NCBI GenBank assembly: GCA_016789105.1
Contig: JAEURN010000008.1
Location: forward strand, 372,001 to 436,000
DNA from: Armatimonadota bacterium
Lineage (GTDB): Bacteria; Armatimonadota; Fimbriimonadia; Fimbriimonadales; Fimbriimonadaceae
Length of the DNA: 64,000 nt
Direction: 5' to 3'
Under the pieces are notes generated by a model. That model was given only the letters and a program-made list of their open reading frames with translations, was not told the DNA's origin and searched no databases. Of the stretch, positions 52,210 through 62,737 are shown one piece after another. Position 1 is the stretch's first letter. Each line of letters begins with the position of its first letter. The translations under genes were made by a program, and so were the position numbers.

Positions 52210-53142
52210 ATGCCCCACCCCGAGCGGTCGACCGCCGTCCAACAGGCCAAGCGGTCAGTTTTGGCGGGGATGGCGGTCAACAGCGTTTTGGTGCTGGTTA
52301 AGGGTGTGGCCGGGGTGGCCGGGCACTCGCAGGCACTTGTCGCCGACGCCATCGAATCGGCTAGTGATGTCGTGGGATCGGCGGTCGTCTATGCGGGGCT
52401 TAGGGTTGCCGGCGGGCCACCCACCGAATCCCACCCTTATGGCAAGGGCCGCGCCGAGCCCTTGGCAGCCGCGCTGATCGGGCTCCTCATGCTGGCCGCT
52501 TCGGCAGGCATCGTCATCTCTGGAATCCAGCACATCGTCGAACCGCACCAAAAGCCGGAGCCATTCACTCTGGTCACATTGGTCGTTGTCATCGCCGTCA
52601 AAGAAGGCATGTTCCGCTTTGCCCAACGGCAAGGCCGCGAAACCGGCAGCATCGCGGTGGAGGCCGACGCCTGGCACCACCGGTCGGACGCGTTCACATC
52701 GCTGGCCGCGTTCGCCGGCATACTGATGTCTCTGACTTTGGGCCCCGCCTTTGCATCGGCCGATGCCTGGGCGGCGCTGATCGCCGCCGTTGTCATCGCG
52801 GTCAACGCGGTGCAAATCATGAGGCCGGCGGTCGGGGAACTCACGGACGCGAACCCGGGGCAAGACTTGGTTCTCGAAGTCGCTCGGATCGCGCGCACCG
52901 TGCCTAACGTGAAAGGCACCCACCATTGCTGGGTCCGTAAACATGGCCTGGATTACTTTGTCGACCTCGACGTCCTTGTCGATGGCGACATCAGCGTCCG
53001 CGCTGGCCACGATATCGCGCACGAAGTCCACAACGCCGTCACCAACCAACTCCCTTTCGTCCGCCGGGTCTACGTCCACGTCGAACCGGAAGACGACCAC
53101 GGGCGGTTCCCCTTGGAGTGGGAAGGGCGCGAAGACTCCTAA
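52210..53142 (+). CDS. Cation diffusion facilitator (CDF) metal transporter
   Basis: A 310-residue CDF-type exporter with about six membrane spans. Metal-site residues: ALVADAIESASDVVGS in helix 2, SHPYGKGRAEPLAA following it, and DAWHHRSDAFTSLAAF in helix 5, the latter with HxxxD. The C-terminal cytoplasmic domain (HHCWVRKHGLDYFVDLDVLVDG, in parts) is His-containing. It exports Zn, Fe, Mn or Co; specificity cannot be read. It follows the DinB gene by nine bases; co-transcription is plausible. Confidence 0.92.
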   Translation: MPHPERSTAVQQAKRSVLAGMAVNSVLVLVKGVAGVAGHSQALVADAIESASDVVGSAVVYAGLRVAGGPPTESHPYGKGRAEPLAAALIGLLMLAASAGIVISGIQHIVEPHQKPEPFTLVTLVVVIAVKEGMFRFAQRQGRETGSIAVEADAWHHRSDAFTSLAAFAGILMSLTLGPAFASADAWAALIAAVVIAVNAVQIMRPAVGELTDANPGQDLVLEVARIARTVPNVKGTHHCWVRKHGLDYFVDLDVLVDGDISVRAGHDIAHEVHNAVTNQLPFVRRVYVHVEPEDDHGRFPLEWEGREDS

Positions 53143-54104
53143 TCCCGGCCCACAAATCCCAGTTTCCGGAACCAGTAGTAGATCCCAAACCCGGAGAGGA
53201 CCATTAGGCCGACCGCAAAGGGGTAGCCGAGTTTCCAGTCGAGTTCCGGAATAAATTTGAAGTTCATGCCGTAGATCCCGGCGATTAGCGCCGAGGTCAT
53301 CAAGATCGTGCTGATGATCGTCAGGGTCCGCATGATCTCGTTGAGGCGGTTGCCTGTGATGCTCAACTGGACATCCATCAAACCGCTGACCATGTCTCGG
53401 CCCAGGTCGATGTTCTCGGCCAGACGCAGGCTGTGGTTGTACAGATCCTGGTATTCGGGCAGGTCTCCGGGCTGCACAGAAGGCTGGCCGATGCGGATTA
53501 GCGAGTTGATGTTTTCCCGGAGCGGGGAGACATTTTTCCGGACCGTCAGCAGCATTTTCTTGATCCGGATCGCTTCGCCGGAGTGATTGCCGTTTTCGGC
53601 AAAGATCCTGTCTTCCAAATCGTCGATTCGGTCGTGGAGTTCGTCCACAACCGGGAAAAACGAATCGACGCACAGATCGAGGACGGAATAGAGGAGCCGC
53701 GATGAGGTGGATCCGTGCTCTTGCGGTTCGCACGACCACGCGTCGAACAGTTCATCGAACGCCGGGATCGGGGACTTGCACACAGTCAGCAGACTGCTTT
53801 GGGTCACGTATACGGCAATAGGGATGTATTCGGGTTCTGGACTGCACCGGCTGAAGGTGCACAACAGGGCGATTCCGGCGGGGCGGCTCTCGATTCCGAT
53901 CCGGAAAAAGCCGTCGGCAAAGTCCCCGGCCGTCAGCGGGAACTGGGCGGCCAATGCGGCCAACGGATCCGGCGGATCGGGCAGCGGGTGCCCTGCTAAT
54001 AGCCACGTCAAACCGTTTGCGGGGAACGGCTCTCCGGGGTGGAGCGTGACCACTCGCCCCGTTGGATCCAGGCATGCGGCACGGTATTCGGGGGCTAGCG
54101 ACAT
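53139..54104 (-). CDS. corA: CorA-family magnesium/cobalt transporter
   Basis: A 321-residue protein with the CorA architecture: a cytoplasmic N-terminal alpha/beta domain, a long central helix with LHDRIDDLEDRIFAENG, and two C-terminal membrane helices. The first ends with the YGMNF pore signature (IAGIYGMNFKFIPE). CorA pentamers conduct Mg2+. ATG at 54104 is chosen; a longer ORF would run into the tRNA. Its stop overlaps the CDF gene by four bases. Confidence 0.93.
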   Translation of the reverse strand: MSLAPEYRAACLDPTGRVVTLHPGEPFPANGLTWLLAGHPLPDPPDPLAALAAQFPLTAGDFADGFFRIGIESRPAGIALLCTFSRCSPEPEYIPIAVYVTQSSLLTVCKSPIPAFDELFDAWSCEPQEHGSTSSRLLYSVLDLCVDSFFPVVDELHDRIDDLEDRIFAENGNHSGEAIRIKKMLLTVRKNVSPLRENINSLIRIGQPSVQPGDLPEYQDLYNHSLRLAENIDLGRDMVSGLMDVQLSITGNRLNEIMRTLTIISTILMTSALIAGIYGMNFKFIPELDWKLGYPFAVGLMVLSGFGIYYWFRKLGFVGRD

Positions 54105-54144
54105 CGGAGTCTCTTTGGAAGAGACGAAGAATCGATCGACAATT

Positions 54145-54239
54145 TGGCGGGAACGTGTGGGAATCGAACCCACCCGGCGCCCAAAAGCGCCACACGCGGT
54201 TTTGAAGACCGGGAGGCACACCAGCACCCATCCGCTCCC
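54145..54239 (-). tRNA. selC: tRNA-Sec (anticodon TCA)
   Basis: On the minus strand this is a 95-base tRNA with a TCA anticodon (54205-54203, loop CTTCAAA) that reads UGA. It has a long acceptor (5' GGGAGCG paired with CGTTCCC), a large D arm, a long variable arm with GGCGC/GCGCC, a T arm GTGGG-TTCGATT-CCCAC and an encoded CCA after discriminator G. These are the features of bacterial tRNA-Sec. It lies between corA and the GH16 gene. selA, selB and selD are not in the window. Confidence 0.93.
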
Positions 54240-54278
54240 CTGTGCCTCAACGATTATGGGACAACGAGTGCTGCGGCT

Positions 54279-55064
54279 TCAGGGCACATAAACCCGGACA
54301 TAGTCCACTTCGAGCGTGGCTGGGAATTCCGTATGGGCCGGATCGCCCCCGGTGGAGCCGATCGCCAAGTTGAGCAACAGCCAGTGCGGTTGGTGGAACG
54401 GGTTGAACCCGTCGGGGTTTTCCGCCTTGGAAACATCCGTCTGGTTGAGCAACTCACCATCGACCGAAAGCCGGATCGTTTCGGCGGTCCAATCCATTAC
54501 CCAAGTGTGGAAATGCCGCCCCCAATCGGGGTCGCGACCAAAAAAGTGAGAGATCGGGGTCTTGACCGTGTCCCAAACCTGGTGGTCCGCCGATCCATAG
54601 GCCGTGTTGGCCAACAACTGCTGTTGGTAAAACTCCATGACATCGACCTCACCGCACTGGGGCCACGGACGGTCGGCCCCTTTCGTCCAGATGGCGGGCC
54701 AGAGCCCGTTTTCGGGTCGGAACCGCGCCCTCACCTCCAAGCGGCCATACCGCCAAGAGAATTTCCCCCTCGTCACCACCGAGGCCGAGGTGTAATCCGC
54801 AGAAGCGCGGTTGGTTTTCCAATCGGCAGAGCCTTTGACATAGCCCGGATTCGAAAACTCTTCCCGACGGCCTTCGATGACCAGGAACCCGCCTTCGACC
54901 CGGGCGTTCTCCGGCCGGTAATATTGCAACTCCTTGTTGCGGACGAACCCGACTTCGAAATCCCATTTGGCTGGATCGGGCCGGCCCACATAGTCAAACT
55001 CGTCGGAAAAAGCCAGTTGCCCGGGCTCTCTGATTTGGGCCAGGGCCAGCAATGCCGGAAACAT
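54279..55064 (-). CDS. GH16 endo-beta-glucanase-like glycoside hydrolase
   Basis: A 261-residue GH16 enzyme of the laminarinase group. The retaining catalytic motif ExDxxE is present as GEVDVMEF (Glu 139, Asp 141, Glu 144). FSDEFDYVGRPDPAKWDFEVG and RYGRLEVRARFRPENGLWPAIW are typical of the beta-jelly-roll. It hydrolyses beta-1,3- or mixed-linked glucans or related galactans. The short hydrophobic start (MFPALLALAQ) is a weak export signal. Confidence 0.92.
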   Translation of the reverse strand: MFPALLALAQIREPGQLAFSDEFDYVGRPDPAKWDFEVGFVRNKELQYYRPENARVEGGFLVIEGRREEFSNPGYVKGSADWKTNRASADYTSASVVTRGKFSWRYGRLEVRARFRPENGLWPAIWTKGADRPWPQCGEVDVMEFYQQQLLANTAYGSADHQVWDTVKTPISHFFGRDPDWGRHFHTWVMDWTAETIRLSVDGELLNQTDVSKAENPDGFNPFHQPHWLLLNLAIGSTGGDPAHTEFPATLEVDYVRVYVP

Positions 55065-55124
55065 GGCTGTGGTTTACCCGGGCGTGGGCCTTGGGAATCA
55101 TTGCCCACAGCCGCGACTTCATAG

Positions 55125-55544
55125 TTGACGATGATGAAAGTCGAATGGAAAGGCGGGATGGCGTTTGAGGCAACGGGTGCCAATGGCGAGTCGTTTGTGA
55201 TGGATGCCCATCCAGACCATGGCGGGGAAGATGGCGGAGTCTCTCCGGTTGAAGCATTGCTCGCGGCAGCGGCTGCTTGCTCAGGGATGGATGTGGTCAG
55301 CATCCTCCGAAAAAAGCAGCAAAAGCTGACCAGCTACCGGATCGAAGTCTCGATCGAACGCGACCCACCGGGCGAATGGCCACGCCCGATCAAGAAAATG
55401 AGCGTTCGGCACATCGTGCAAGGCGATGGACTTGACGAAGCGGCCGTTGCCCGGAGCATCCAGCTTTCGGATGAAAAATACTGCACCGTTTTGGCCACTC
55501 TCCGCCTGTCCCCGCAAATCGAATCCACCTACACCGTCGAGTGA
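55125..55544 (+). CDS. OsmC/Ohr-family peroxide-handling protein
   Basis: A 139-residue OsmC-like protein. The two catalytic cysteines appear in VEALLAAAAACSGMDVVSIL (Cys 50) and DEKYCTVLATL (Cys 115). In this family the two Cys reduce organic peroxides or exchange thiols. A double ATG start; 55125 is the outer choice. A strong terminator follows the stop. Confidence 0.88.
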   Translation: MTMMKVEWKGGMAFEATGANGESFVMDAHPDHGGEDGGVSPVEALLAAAAACSGMDVVSILRKKQQKLTSYRIEVSIERDPPGEWPRPIKKMSVRHIVQGDGLDEAAVARSIQLSDEKYCTVLATLRLSPQIESTYTVE

Positions 55545-55549
55545 CCAAA

Positions 55550-55579
55550 ATGGCCCCCAGGCAACCGCCTGGGGGCCAT
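55550..55579. terminator. Bidirectional terminator between osmC-like and Wza-like genes
   Basis: ATGGCCCCCAGGC and GCCTGGGGGCCAT form a perfect 13-bp stem with an AACC loop, just after the OsmC stop and 23 bases before the stop of the convergent export gene. Confidence 0.8.
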
Positions 55580-55602
55580 ATCATTCCAGTTTGCCTTGCG
55601 GG

Positions 55603-56562
55603 TTAGTTGCCGCCGCCGAGCCTGAACGGCCGGAACCCTAGCCGGTCGAAGATGAAGAACAGGTTGGCAACCGAGTTGATGATGTCGAAATCGACGTTGC
55701 CACTATCCGGCACGTAAACAAGGTCACCCGGCTTCATGGTGATGTTTTGCGCGGGATCCTTACCGGCTTCAAAGTCCACCAAGTTGGCTTCGATGACCAA
55801 AAAGTCCTTCGGTCTTCCCGGGATGGGCCGGAACACCTGGACTTTGGAAAGCCGCGACCGGCGCTCAATTTTGCCGGCGGTCGCGATCACTTCGGACAGC
55901 TTCATCTGGTCGCGGTAACCAACTGGCCCTTCGGTGCGAACCCGTCCCGCTACGATGATCCGGCTATCCGTCTCTTCGGGAACTTGGAGCAGGTCGCCAT
56001 CTTCAATCGGGTAGTTCTGGCTGGAGTCGCCACTGAGGAGGGCCCTTAGGTCGATGGGGATGCGTTCGCCGCTCGACTTTTTCACCAAATAGGCTTTGCT
56101 GAGGTCGGCCCGGCCGTCGGTGCTGGTTCCCCCCGCGGCGCTGAGCAAATCGAGGAGCCGGTCATTGGGCCGGATATCGTAAACCCCTGGCCGGCCGACA
56201 AATCCGTTGACCGAAGCCCGCATCCGCCGGAACTCGCGAATGGTGACCGAAACGATCGGGTCTTTCAATTGGAGGCGGTCGGCATAAGCGGCCGTCAAGT
56301 CAGCCTCCAGCTCCTTGATCGTTTTTCCGGCCGCCTTCACGGTGCCGATGAACGGGGCAGAAATATTGCCGTCGGGGCCGATGGGGAGCACCGCGGCCAC
56401 TTCCGGAACGCGGTAAATCTGGATCGAAAGGACATCTTCGGGTTTAAGCCGATAGGTCTCGCCCGCCGTCTGCGCAAATGCCGAGCCCGAGAAAAGGGCC
56501 AGCAGGCACAGGGCGGCACGGCCCCACCGTTTCCAAGTTGCGCAATCCACCGACATCTCCAA
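55603..56562 (-). CDS. Polysaccharide export protein (Wza/SLBB type)
   Basis: A 319-residue exported protein. Signal sequence (LCLLALFSGSAFAQ) precedes the Poly_export domain (YRLKPEDVLSIQIYRVPEV; APFIGTVKAAGKTIKELE) and two SLBB units (VNGFVGRPGVYDIRPNDRL; IIVAGRVRTEGPVGYRDQMKL, in parts). It probably lines the outer-membrane or periplasmic exit route for an exopolysaccharide. No lipobox Cys is seen where Wza has one. ATG codons at 56562 and 56556 are alternatives. Confidence 0.88.
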   Translation of the reverse strand: MEMSVDCATWKRWGRAALCLLALFSGSAFAQTAGETYRLKPEDVLSIQIYRVPEVAAVLPIGPDGNISAPFIGTVKAAGKTIKELEADLTAAYADRLQLKDPIVSVTIREFRRMRASVNGFVGRPGVYDIRPNDRLLDLLSAAGGTSTDGRADLSKAYLVKKSSGERIPIDLRALLSGDSSQNYPIEDGDLLQVPEETDSRIIVAGRVRTEGPVGYRDQMKLSEVIATAGKIERRSRLSKVQVFRPIPGRPKDFLVIEANLVDFEAGKDPAQNITMKPGDLVYVPDSGNVDFDIINSVANLFFIFDRLGFRPFRLGGGN

Positions 56563-56584
56563 AATCCTGGTCAGTATAGCTCAA

Positions 56585-57277
56585 TTATCCGTCGCTGGCC
56601 AGCTTTCTGCACCCCTCTATGACCAAAGTGAACTCGCCCTTTGCCGGAACGTCGCTTTCTGCCGGGAGGGCCGGCAAGGTGTTGCGGTAAACCTGCTCGT
56701 TCAATTTCGATAGTTCGCGGGCCACAACATAACGCCTTGAGCCCAAAACGCTGCCCGCCAAGGCTAAAGTTTTTTCAAACCGGTGGGGGCTCTCGAACAA
56801 AACCAGGGTCAGGGCGGAATCGGCGAACGGCTCCAAAATTTTTGCTGCGGGTCCCGGTTTGCGCGGCAGGAACCCCAAGAAGGCAAACCTTTGAGCAAAA
56901 AAACCGCTGACGCTGAGGGCGGTGGCCACCGCACTCGGGCCGGGGATCGGCGTGACCGTCAGGCCCAATTCCAAGCAAAGATCCACCAATTGGGTTCCGG
57001 GGTCGCTGATCGTCGGAGTCCCGGCATCGCTCAATAATGCGATGCTGGCCCCTTCTGCCACTTGTCGGCAAAATCCCTCGATTTTTGCCGGGGACGTGTG
57101 TTCGTTCAGCGTCCCCATCGGGCATTTGAACCCAAAATGGGCGAGCAGTTTGCCGGTTACCCGGGTGTCTTCGGCCAAGACCAAATCCACCGATGACAGG
57201 GTTTCCTTGGCCCTTGGGCTCAAGTCGGCCAAATTGCCGATCGGCCCGGCCACGACAAAGAGGCGGCCGGGCCCCAT
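56585..57277 (-). CDS. rsmI: 16S rRNA 2'-O-methyltransferase RsmI
   Basis: A 230-residue tetrapyrrole-methylase-fold enzyme that methylates C1402 of 16S rRNA. Blocks: LFVVAGPIGNLADLSPRA, LVLAEDTRVTGKLLAHFG, ALLSDAGTPTISDPGTQLV and PGPSAVATALSVSGF, then LTLVLFESPHRFEKTL. Length is slightly short of the E. coli protein (286), lacking its C-terminal extension. It starts four bases beyond the stop of the upstream chaperone gene, so the two share a transcript. Confidence 0.95.
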   Translation of the reverse strand: MGPGRLFVVAGPIGNLADLSPRAKETLSSVDLVLAEDTRVTGKLLAHFGFKCPMGTLNEHTSPAKIEGFCRQVAEGASIALLSDAGTPTISDPGTQLVDLCLELGLTVTPIPGPSAVATALSVSGFFAQRFAFLGFLPRKPGPAAKILEPFADSALTLVLFESPHRFEKTLALAGSVLGSRRYVVARELSKLNEQVYRNTLPALPAESDVPAKGEFTLVIEGCRKLASDG

Positions 57278-57280
57278 CGG

Positions 57281-59017
57281 TCAGTTCCCGGATTTCGCCT
57301 TGCCGGCGCCGTCTTTCGGGGCAGGGGTCTCGCCGTTTGCCTTTGGAGCCTGCTCAGGCACCAGATCTTTGTCGAGGTCGGTAGTGGCCTTTTTCTGCTC
57401 CTCTTCGTTCTTCTTCTGATCGTCGAGATCCCGTTGGTGTTCTGTTTGCCACCGTTCGAGCTCAGATCGCAGTTGCTTGATCTGGTCGTCGGTCCAAGCT
57501 TTTGTCTGGGCCGCCGACAAGGTCATTTGCGAAAGCTTTTGGTAGACCATCTCGCCGGTTTGGCTGTAGTCGCCGTTGTTTTGCGCCGCCGCCAAAGCCA
57601 TGGCAAAGGCGTCGTCGTTCCTTTTGGCCTTTAAGAGTTCGTCGGCAAAATCCAGCCGGAAAGAACTGTCTTCAAAAAATTCCAACATGCGGTTGGCGGC
57701 TTCAATCCGCTCGTCGAGCATGCCGGGCTTTTCGAGTTCGGAGGCCGATTGGTAAAGCTGTTCCACAACCAAAAATTCTGTGGCGGCAATCAGATTGGGA
57801 TAGGAGACGCTGGAAGTCTCGGGATCCCTGAGCCGAGCTTTGATCCCTTCCAAGAACGCTTTGCGCTTCTCGGGCGAAAGAGTGTTTTCCGGGTCGCTCA
57901 TGCCGGAACCGAAGTCGTAGGCGATTTCCAGCCCCTTATCCGCAAACTTGGGCTTGAACTCATCAAGCTTGGCTTTGTAATCTTTGGCAAAGGCCTCGGC
58001 GCCGCTTTGCCGGCGGGCGTTTTCAAGCAGTTCCGCCTTTTTGGATTCAAAATCCTTGGGGAGGTTGGCGTTGACCGAGACGAGCTTGAAGATCACTGGG
58101 GATCCCCCGGACATGACCACGCCGCTGACCTCGCCCGGCTTCAAGTCCATCAGAGGCTTGAGTTCCGGCGTGTTTTCCATGATCGCACGGGTGAGTTTCA
58201 CCTGTCGTTCTTCGGCTTTTGCGGCCGGGGCAGCTTCCTTTTGCAGGCTGGCAAAATCCCCTCCGCCGGCCGCCTTGGCTTGAATGGCCTTGGCTTGGGC
58301 TTCGCGATCGGCAAGCGGTTTCTTCAAGTCGTCGAAGCGGATCGTGGCCAACGTGAATTCCTCAAAACCCTTCTTGAGATCTTCCTCGGACACCACAGCC
58401 GATTTCGTGTAGGCGTCTTTGACAAGTTCTTGCTGGACTGCCGTCGTGACCTGAGCCTTGGTCTTGGCATCGGCATACCGTTGCATGATGCCGTCCACCT
58501 GGGCTTTCTCAAACTCCGCGGGGGTTTTCTTCATCAGCTCGGTAAAGCGTTTGTCAAACGCATCCGGCGCATCGCCGGCCTTGATCATCCCCATCTGCGT
58601 CAGCTGCTCACGGTACTGCTGGATCTGATCCTTGGCCACCCGCTCGGCAACCGACCGAACCCCTTCTTCGGTGACTTGGACGCCTTTTTGCTGGGCCAAG
58701 GCCCCGATAGCGGCCGACTGGGCGTAGCTGCTGGCGGCGGCAACCGCGGTGGAAAGCTCGCCGATCGCCGTTCCCTGGCTGCCTTGCATCTGTTGCTGCT
58801 GGGAATACTCGGCCAGGCGTTCTGAAAATTCCTTGGCCGTCACCTTCCTCCCGGCTACGGTGAACAGGACAGTTTCTTCTGACATTTGGCCCGGAGTCTG
58901 GTTGTGGGACATCCAACTCCCGGCAACCATGCCAATGACCATGAGGGTTCCGATGACGACCAACAGGGCTTGACACCCTTTGGTTTCCATGGCTTTGCGG
59001 ATTGATACGATGGACAA
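57281..59017 (-). CDS. SurA/PpiD-type membrane chaperone (SurA_N domain)
   Basis: A 578-residue protein with one N-terminal membrane helix (ALLVVIGTLMVIGMVAGSW) and a SurA_N-like helical domain (VLFTVAGRKVTAKEFSERL; IGALAQQKGVQVTEEGVRSV). The centre has parvulin-like segments (LKPGEVSGVVMSGGSPVIFKLV) that are degenerate, so chaperone function is likelier than isomerase activity. The C-terminus is Lys/Glu/Ala-rich. A TTG at 59017 follows GGGAG by eight bases; ATG at 58990 is the alternative. Divergent from lexA. Confidence 0.72.
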   Translation of the reverse strand: MSIVSIRKAMETKGCQALLVVIGTLMVIGMVAGSWMSHNQTPGQMSEETVLFTVAGRKVTAKEFSERLAEYSQQQQMQGSQGTAIGELSTAVAAASSYAQSAAIGALAQQKGVQVTEEGVRSVAERVAKDQIQQYREQLTQMGMIKAGDAPDAFDKRFTELMKKTPAEFEKAQVDGIMQRYADAKTKAQVTTAVQQELVKDAYTKSAVVSEEDLKKGFEEFTLATIRFDDLKKPLADREAQAKAIQAKAAGGGDFASLQKEAAPAAKAEERQVKLTRAIMENTPELKPLMDLKPGEVSGVVMSGGSPVIFKLVSVNANLPKDFESKKAELLENARRQSGAEAFAKDYKAKLDEFKPKFADKGLEIAYDFGSGMSDPENTLSPEKRKAFLEGIKARLRDPETSSVSYPNLIAATEFLVVEQLYQSASELEKPGMLDERIEAANRMLEFFEDSSFRLDFADELLKAKRNDDAFAMALAAAQNNGDYSQTGEMVYQKLSQMTLSAAQTKAWTDDQIKQLRSELERWQTEHQRDLDDQKKNEEEQKKATTDLDKDLVPEQAPKANGETPAPKDGAGKAKSGN

Positions 59018-59089
59018 GTCGATTGCTCCCTGACTGCTGAAAGGCAACACATTTTGGCACCACACCATTCCCACGGCCCGGCCCAGACC

Positions 59090-59151
59090 TTGACATGTAG
59101 ACAAAATATGTGAATAATCAAGACGTCTGGCAGACACAAGTCAGGGTCTGC
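59090..59151 (+). promoter_or_regulatory. lexA promoter with palindromic operator candidates
   Basis: TTGACA (59090-59095), 17 bases, AATAAT (59113-59118) make a near-consensus promoter. The perfect palindrome AGACGTCT (59121-59128) covers the expected start site, and GCAGAC (59130-59135) and GTCTGC (59146-59151) form an inverted repeat 10 bases apart. LexA usually represses itself, so these are the natural operator candidates. Confidence 0.55.
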
Positions 59152-59162
59152 AGGGAAAACCG

Positions 59163-59795
59163 ATGGCAAAAGGATTGACCGCACGTCAGGAAGAAATCTT
59201 GCGATTCGTCGCCGACTACCAGGCGGAACATGGTTACCCGCCGTCGATCCGCGAAATTGGGGCCCGGTTCAAAATCGGTTCGCTCCGGGGCGTCACCGTC
59301 CACCTCGACGCATTGGAGAAAAAAGGGTACATCGAACGGGCCAACACCCCCCGCTCCATCAAAGTCGTCCACCCGGCTTTCCAGAATTCTGTGAACGTGA
59401 GCATGTTGCCGCTCCTGGGATCCATTGCCGCGGGCGCACCGATCCTGGCCGAAGACTATGTTGAAGACATGATCCCCGTGCCGAGCGAAATGGTTCGGAA
59501 TATCGCCAATGCCTTCGTCCTCCGCGTCAAAGGCGATTCCATGACGGGGGACGGGATCAACCCGCGCGACCTTGTGGTCATCAAACCCCAAGCCACTGCC
59601 ACCCACGGCGAACTCGTCGCCGTTTTGGTGGACAACGAGGCGACGGTCAAACGGATGCACATGCGCGATGGGGAAATCAAATTGATGCCCAGCAACCCCG
59701 CCTACGAGCCCATCCCGGTGGACGACCCTCAAAACACCCGGGTCATCGGCCGGGTCATCGGCCTGATGCGGGACTACCAGGGAATGGCCTTTTAA
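59163..59795 (+). CDS. lexA: SOS repressor LexA
   Basis: A 210-residue LexA. The winged helix covers residues 1-67 (ARQEEILRFVADYQAEHGYP, REIGARFKIGSLRGVTVHL). The autocleavage bond is Ala90-Gly91 (SIAAGAPI), and the catalytic dyad is Ser126 (KGDSMTGDGI) with Lys163 (EATVKRM). RecA filaments trigger self-cleavage and derepression. AGGGA six bases before the ATG is a good ribosome-binding site. The recognition helix differs from that of E. coli (SLRGVTVHL), so the operator should too. Confidence 0.97.
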   Translation: MAKGLTARQEEILRFVADYQAEHGYPPSIREIGARFKIGSLRGVTVHLDALEKKGYIERANTPRSIKVVHPAFQNSVNVSMLPLLGSIAAGAPILAEDYVEDMIPVPSEMVRNIANAFVLRVKGDSMTGDGINPRDLVVIKPQATATHGELVAVLVDNEATVKRMHMRDGEIKLMPSNPAYEPIPVDDPQNTRVIGRVIGLMRDYQGMAF

Positions 59796-60351
59796 GGCCC
59801 GCTGACGTAGCGCATCCGGGAAACGAGCTGGCCGCCGACCCGGTGCTCCTGCAAGTGGATCCCTTTGCCAAGCCGGAACCACGTGTCGATCTCATGGATC
59901 ACCCCGACCGCTGTCAGCTCCACTTGGCCCGTCGGCAAAACCGTCTTCTTGCCGTCCACCGATTCCTCGCTCGACGAAACTTTGAGTGTCGCCGTTGCCG
60001 GAACCGTATGGCCCGCCGTCCGCACCCGGCCCGCCCATTTGCTGACCGTCCCCGGTTTCTGGTCGGAGAAAATCGGGAGCGGCGGGAAGAATTCCGAATT
60101 GCCGAGTTGCCCGGCAATCAAGCGGCCATCCTGCCAAGCCAGGGTCGTGGTGCCCATTTCTGAAACCAAAGCCCAGCCGCTGGTTTGGCCAACGGGGGCG
60201 GGGCGGGAAACACGGACGGTGGCCACCCGGTTCACCAACCCAGCCGTGCAATCGTATGTCCAGGTGTTGCCGGATTCTAAAGGCATGAGCTGGGAACCCC
60301 GATTGCAACCGGCGAGCAAAAGCAGCGCCAAAATGGGAGCGACAAATGCTT

Positions 60352-60355
<4 letters not shown>
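59792..60355 (-). CDS. Lipoprotein of unknown function
   Basis: A 187-residue protein with a lipobox ending LALLLLAGC (Cys 17). The mature part is strand-rich (GNTWTYDCTAGLVNRVATVRV, MGTTTLAWQDGRLIAGQLG, KKTVLPTGQVELTAVGVIHEID). It resembles small outer-membrane lipoproteins but I cannot name a family. It overlaps the lexA stop tail-to-tail by four bases and its ATG overlaps the upstream pcrA stop by four bases, so it is probably co-transcribed with pcrA. Confidence 0.6.
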
Positions 60356-62565
<2,210 letters not shown>

Positions 62566-62737
62566 GGGTCGCGTATAATTGTGGCTCAAAAACGTGGCGG
62601 CCCGGGTAGAATTTTCCCCGTGCGACCCGGGTTTTTCCTCACGGGGCCTGTAACGTGCGGCGACTCCCTTGGCGTCAGAATATCCAGTTGAGCCGTGCGT
62701 GCGCAGGTGTTGCACTAGCACCGGAGAATTGAAAGAC
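62566..62737 (+). promoter_or_regulatory. Divergent promoter region of pcrA and the 62738 gene
   Basis: A 172-base intergenic stretch between head-to-head genes. TATAAT lies on the plus strand at 62574-62579, giving the downstream gene a leader of about 150 bases, but I see no matching -35. CGGAG lies about ten bases before the downstream ATG. Nothing else is recognised. Confidence 0.35.

Noticed and set aside
52255-53739. A 494-codon minus-strand frame through the CDF and corA genes
   Set aside because: Both real genes have complete transporter motifs; the shadow has none.
54145-54239. Reading the tRNA as a tRNA-Ser or a nonsense suppressor
   Set aside because: The anticodon is TCA, and the large D arm and long acceptor stem fit tRNA-Sec rather than tRNA-Ser.
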